A stretch of 38,611 nucleotides of DNA, from the NCBI GenBank assembly GCA_015066165.1, contig SVOX01000002.1, forward strand, positions 1 to 38,611, in the 5' to 3' direction. Shown in pieces: positions 38,098-38,611 of the stretch (position 1 is its first letter; each line of letters opens with the position of its first letter). The DNA comes from Oscillospiraceae bacterium (GTDB lineage Bacteria > Bacillota > Clostridia > Oscillospirales > Acutalibacteraceae). A program made the translations under genes and the position numbers. The notes under the pieces are model-generated. The model saw only the letters and a list, made by a program, of their open reading frames with translations. It had not been told where the DNA came from and did no database searches.

Positions 38098-38611
38098 ATG
38101 AAATATTTTGTTATTACAAAAAAACAATTAATGTATGTACTTGTGTTTGCATTGACTGCGATAGTTGGGTTGGTTTGTTCAGTTAATATTTTTGCCACCA
38201 ACGACCGATTGTTGCCGATTTACTGTGTTGAAACTGATAAAAAACAGGTTGCAATTTCGTTTGATGCGGCATGGGGAAATGACGACACACAGCAACTTAT
38301 AGATATTCTTGGTGAATATGACGTGCCGGCGACGTTTTTTGTTGTTGGGGCTTGGGTTGATAAGTATCCCGAATCGGTGAAAGCGCTCTCAGATGCGGGA
38401 CATCAAATACAAAATCACTCTAATACTCACCCGCATATGCCACAACTTTCACGTGCGCAAATGAAGGATGAAATCACCTGTTGTAACGAGAAAATTAAGC
38501 AAATAACTGGGGTGGAGCCAACGCTTTTGCGACCGCCTTATGGTGACTATGATAACGCACTTATTGAAACAATGAACGAACTAAAAATGGCAACAATTCA
38601 GTGGGACGTTG
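38098..38611 (+). CDS. Polysaccharide deacetylase (PdaB-like), truncated by window edge
   Basis: Translation from ATG 38098: MKYFVITKKQLMYVLVFALTAIVGLVCSVNIFATNDRLLPIYCVETDKKQVAISFDAAWGNDDTQQLIDILGEYDVPATFFVVGAWVDKYPESVKALSDAGHQIQNHSNTHPHMPQLS...TLLRPPYGDYDN: NodB-domain motifs. Confidence 0.93.
   Translation, partial: MKYFVITKKQLMYVLVFALTAIVGLVCSVNIFATNDRLLPIYCVETDKKQVAISFDAAWGNDDTQQLIDILGEYDVPATFFVVGAWVDKYPESVKALSDAGHQIQNHSNTHPHMPQLSRAQMKDEITCCNEKIKQITGVEPTLLRPPYGDYDNALIETMNELKMATIQWDV

Noticed and set aside
37825-38127. Minus-strand ORF of 100 aa spanning the SGNH/deacetylase divergent region
   Set aside because: Overlaps the starts of two supported genes and the intergenic control region; no domain-like sequence.
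1-38611. CRISPR arrays, tRNAs, transposases/integrases, phage genes
   Set aside because: Looked for regularly spaced repeats, tRNA-like cloverleaf sequences and mobile-element proteins; none recognised by eye. Flanks are housekeeping genes.

Overview
The window looks like AT-rich Firmicutes/Clostridia-type chromosome. (i) Left flank, 1-9.5 kb, housekeeping: the 5' part of dnaX (minus, runs off the left edge), an SRP RNA gene directly upstream of it, a Nudix hydrolase, a membrane-anchored prokaryotic RING-finger protein, galU, a U32 peptidase (minus), a cofactor-independent phosphoglycerate mutase, a hemolysin III/TrhA family protein, and a G5 + M23 peptidoglycan hydrolase. (ii) Center, about 9.5-36.6 kb: one nearly gapless, all-minus-strand polysaccharide (capsule/EPS) operon of 22 genes. 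It encodes an initiating sugar transferase, an aldo/keto reductase, an acyltransferase, a split transketolase, a TviB/WbpO-like and TviC/WbpP-like pair for a UDP-GalNAcA-type sugar, a TupA-like ATP-grasp protein, 8 glycosyltransferases, two tandem EpsG-like polymerases, a flippase, a pyruvyl-transferase/F420-beta-subunit fusion with two ferredoxin motifs, and a CapE-CapF-CapG UDP-L-FucNAc pathway interrupted by a nucleotidyltransferase-fold protein. (iii) Right flank: an SGNH hydrolase (minus) and the start of a PdaB-like polysaccharide deacetylase (plus, runs off the right edge). The points most worth a second look are the tandem EpsG duplication with an apparent scar of the upstream gene, the pyruvyl-transferase/ferredoxin/F420-beta fusion, the ATP-grasp gene coupled to the uronic-acid genes, the split transketolase inside the operon, and a DnaA-box-like cluster at 7243-7358. 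All family assignments are by eye from sequence motifs; no database search was run.
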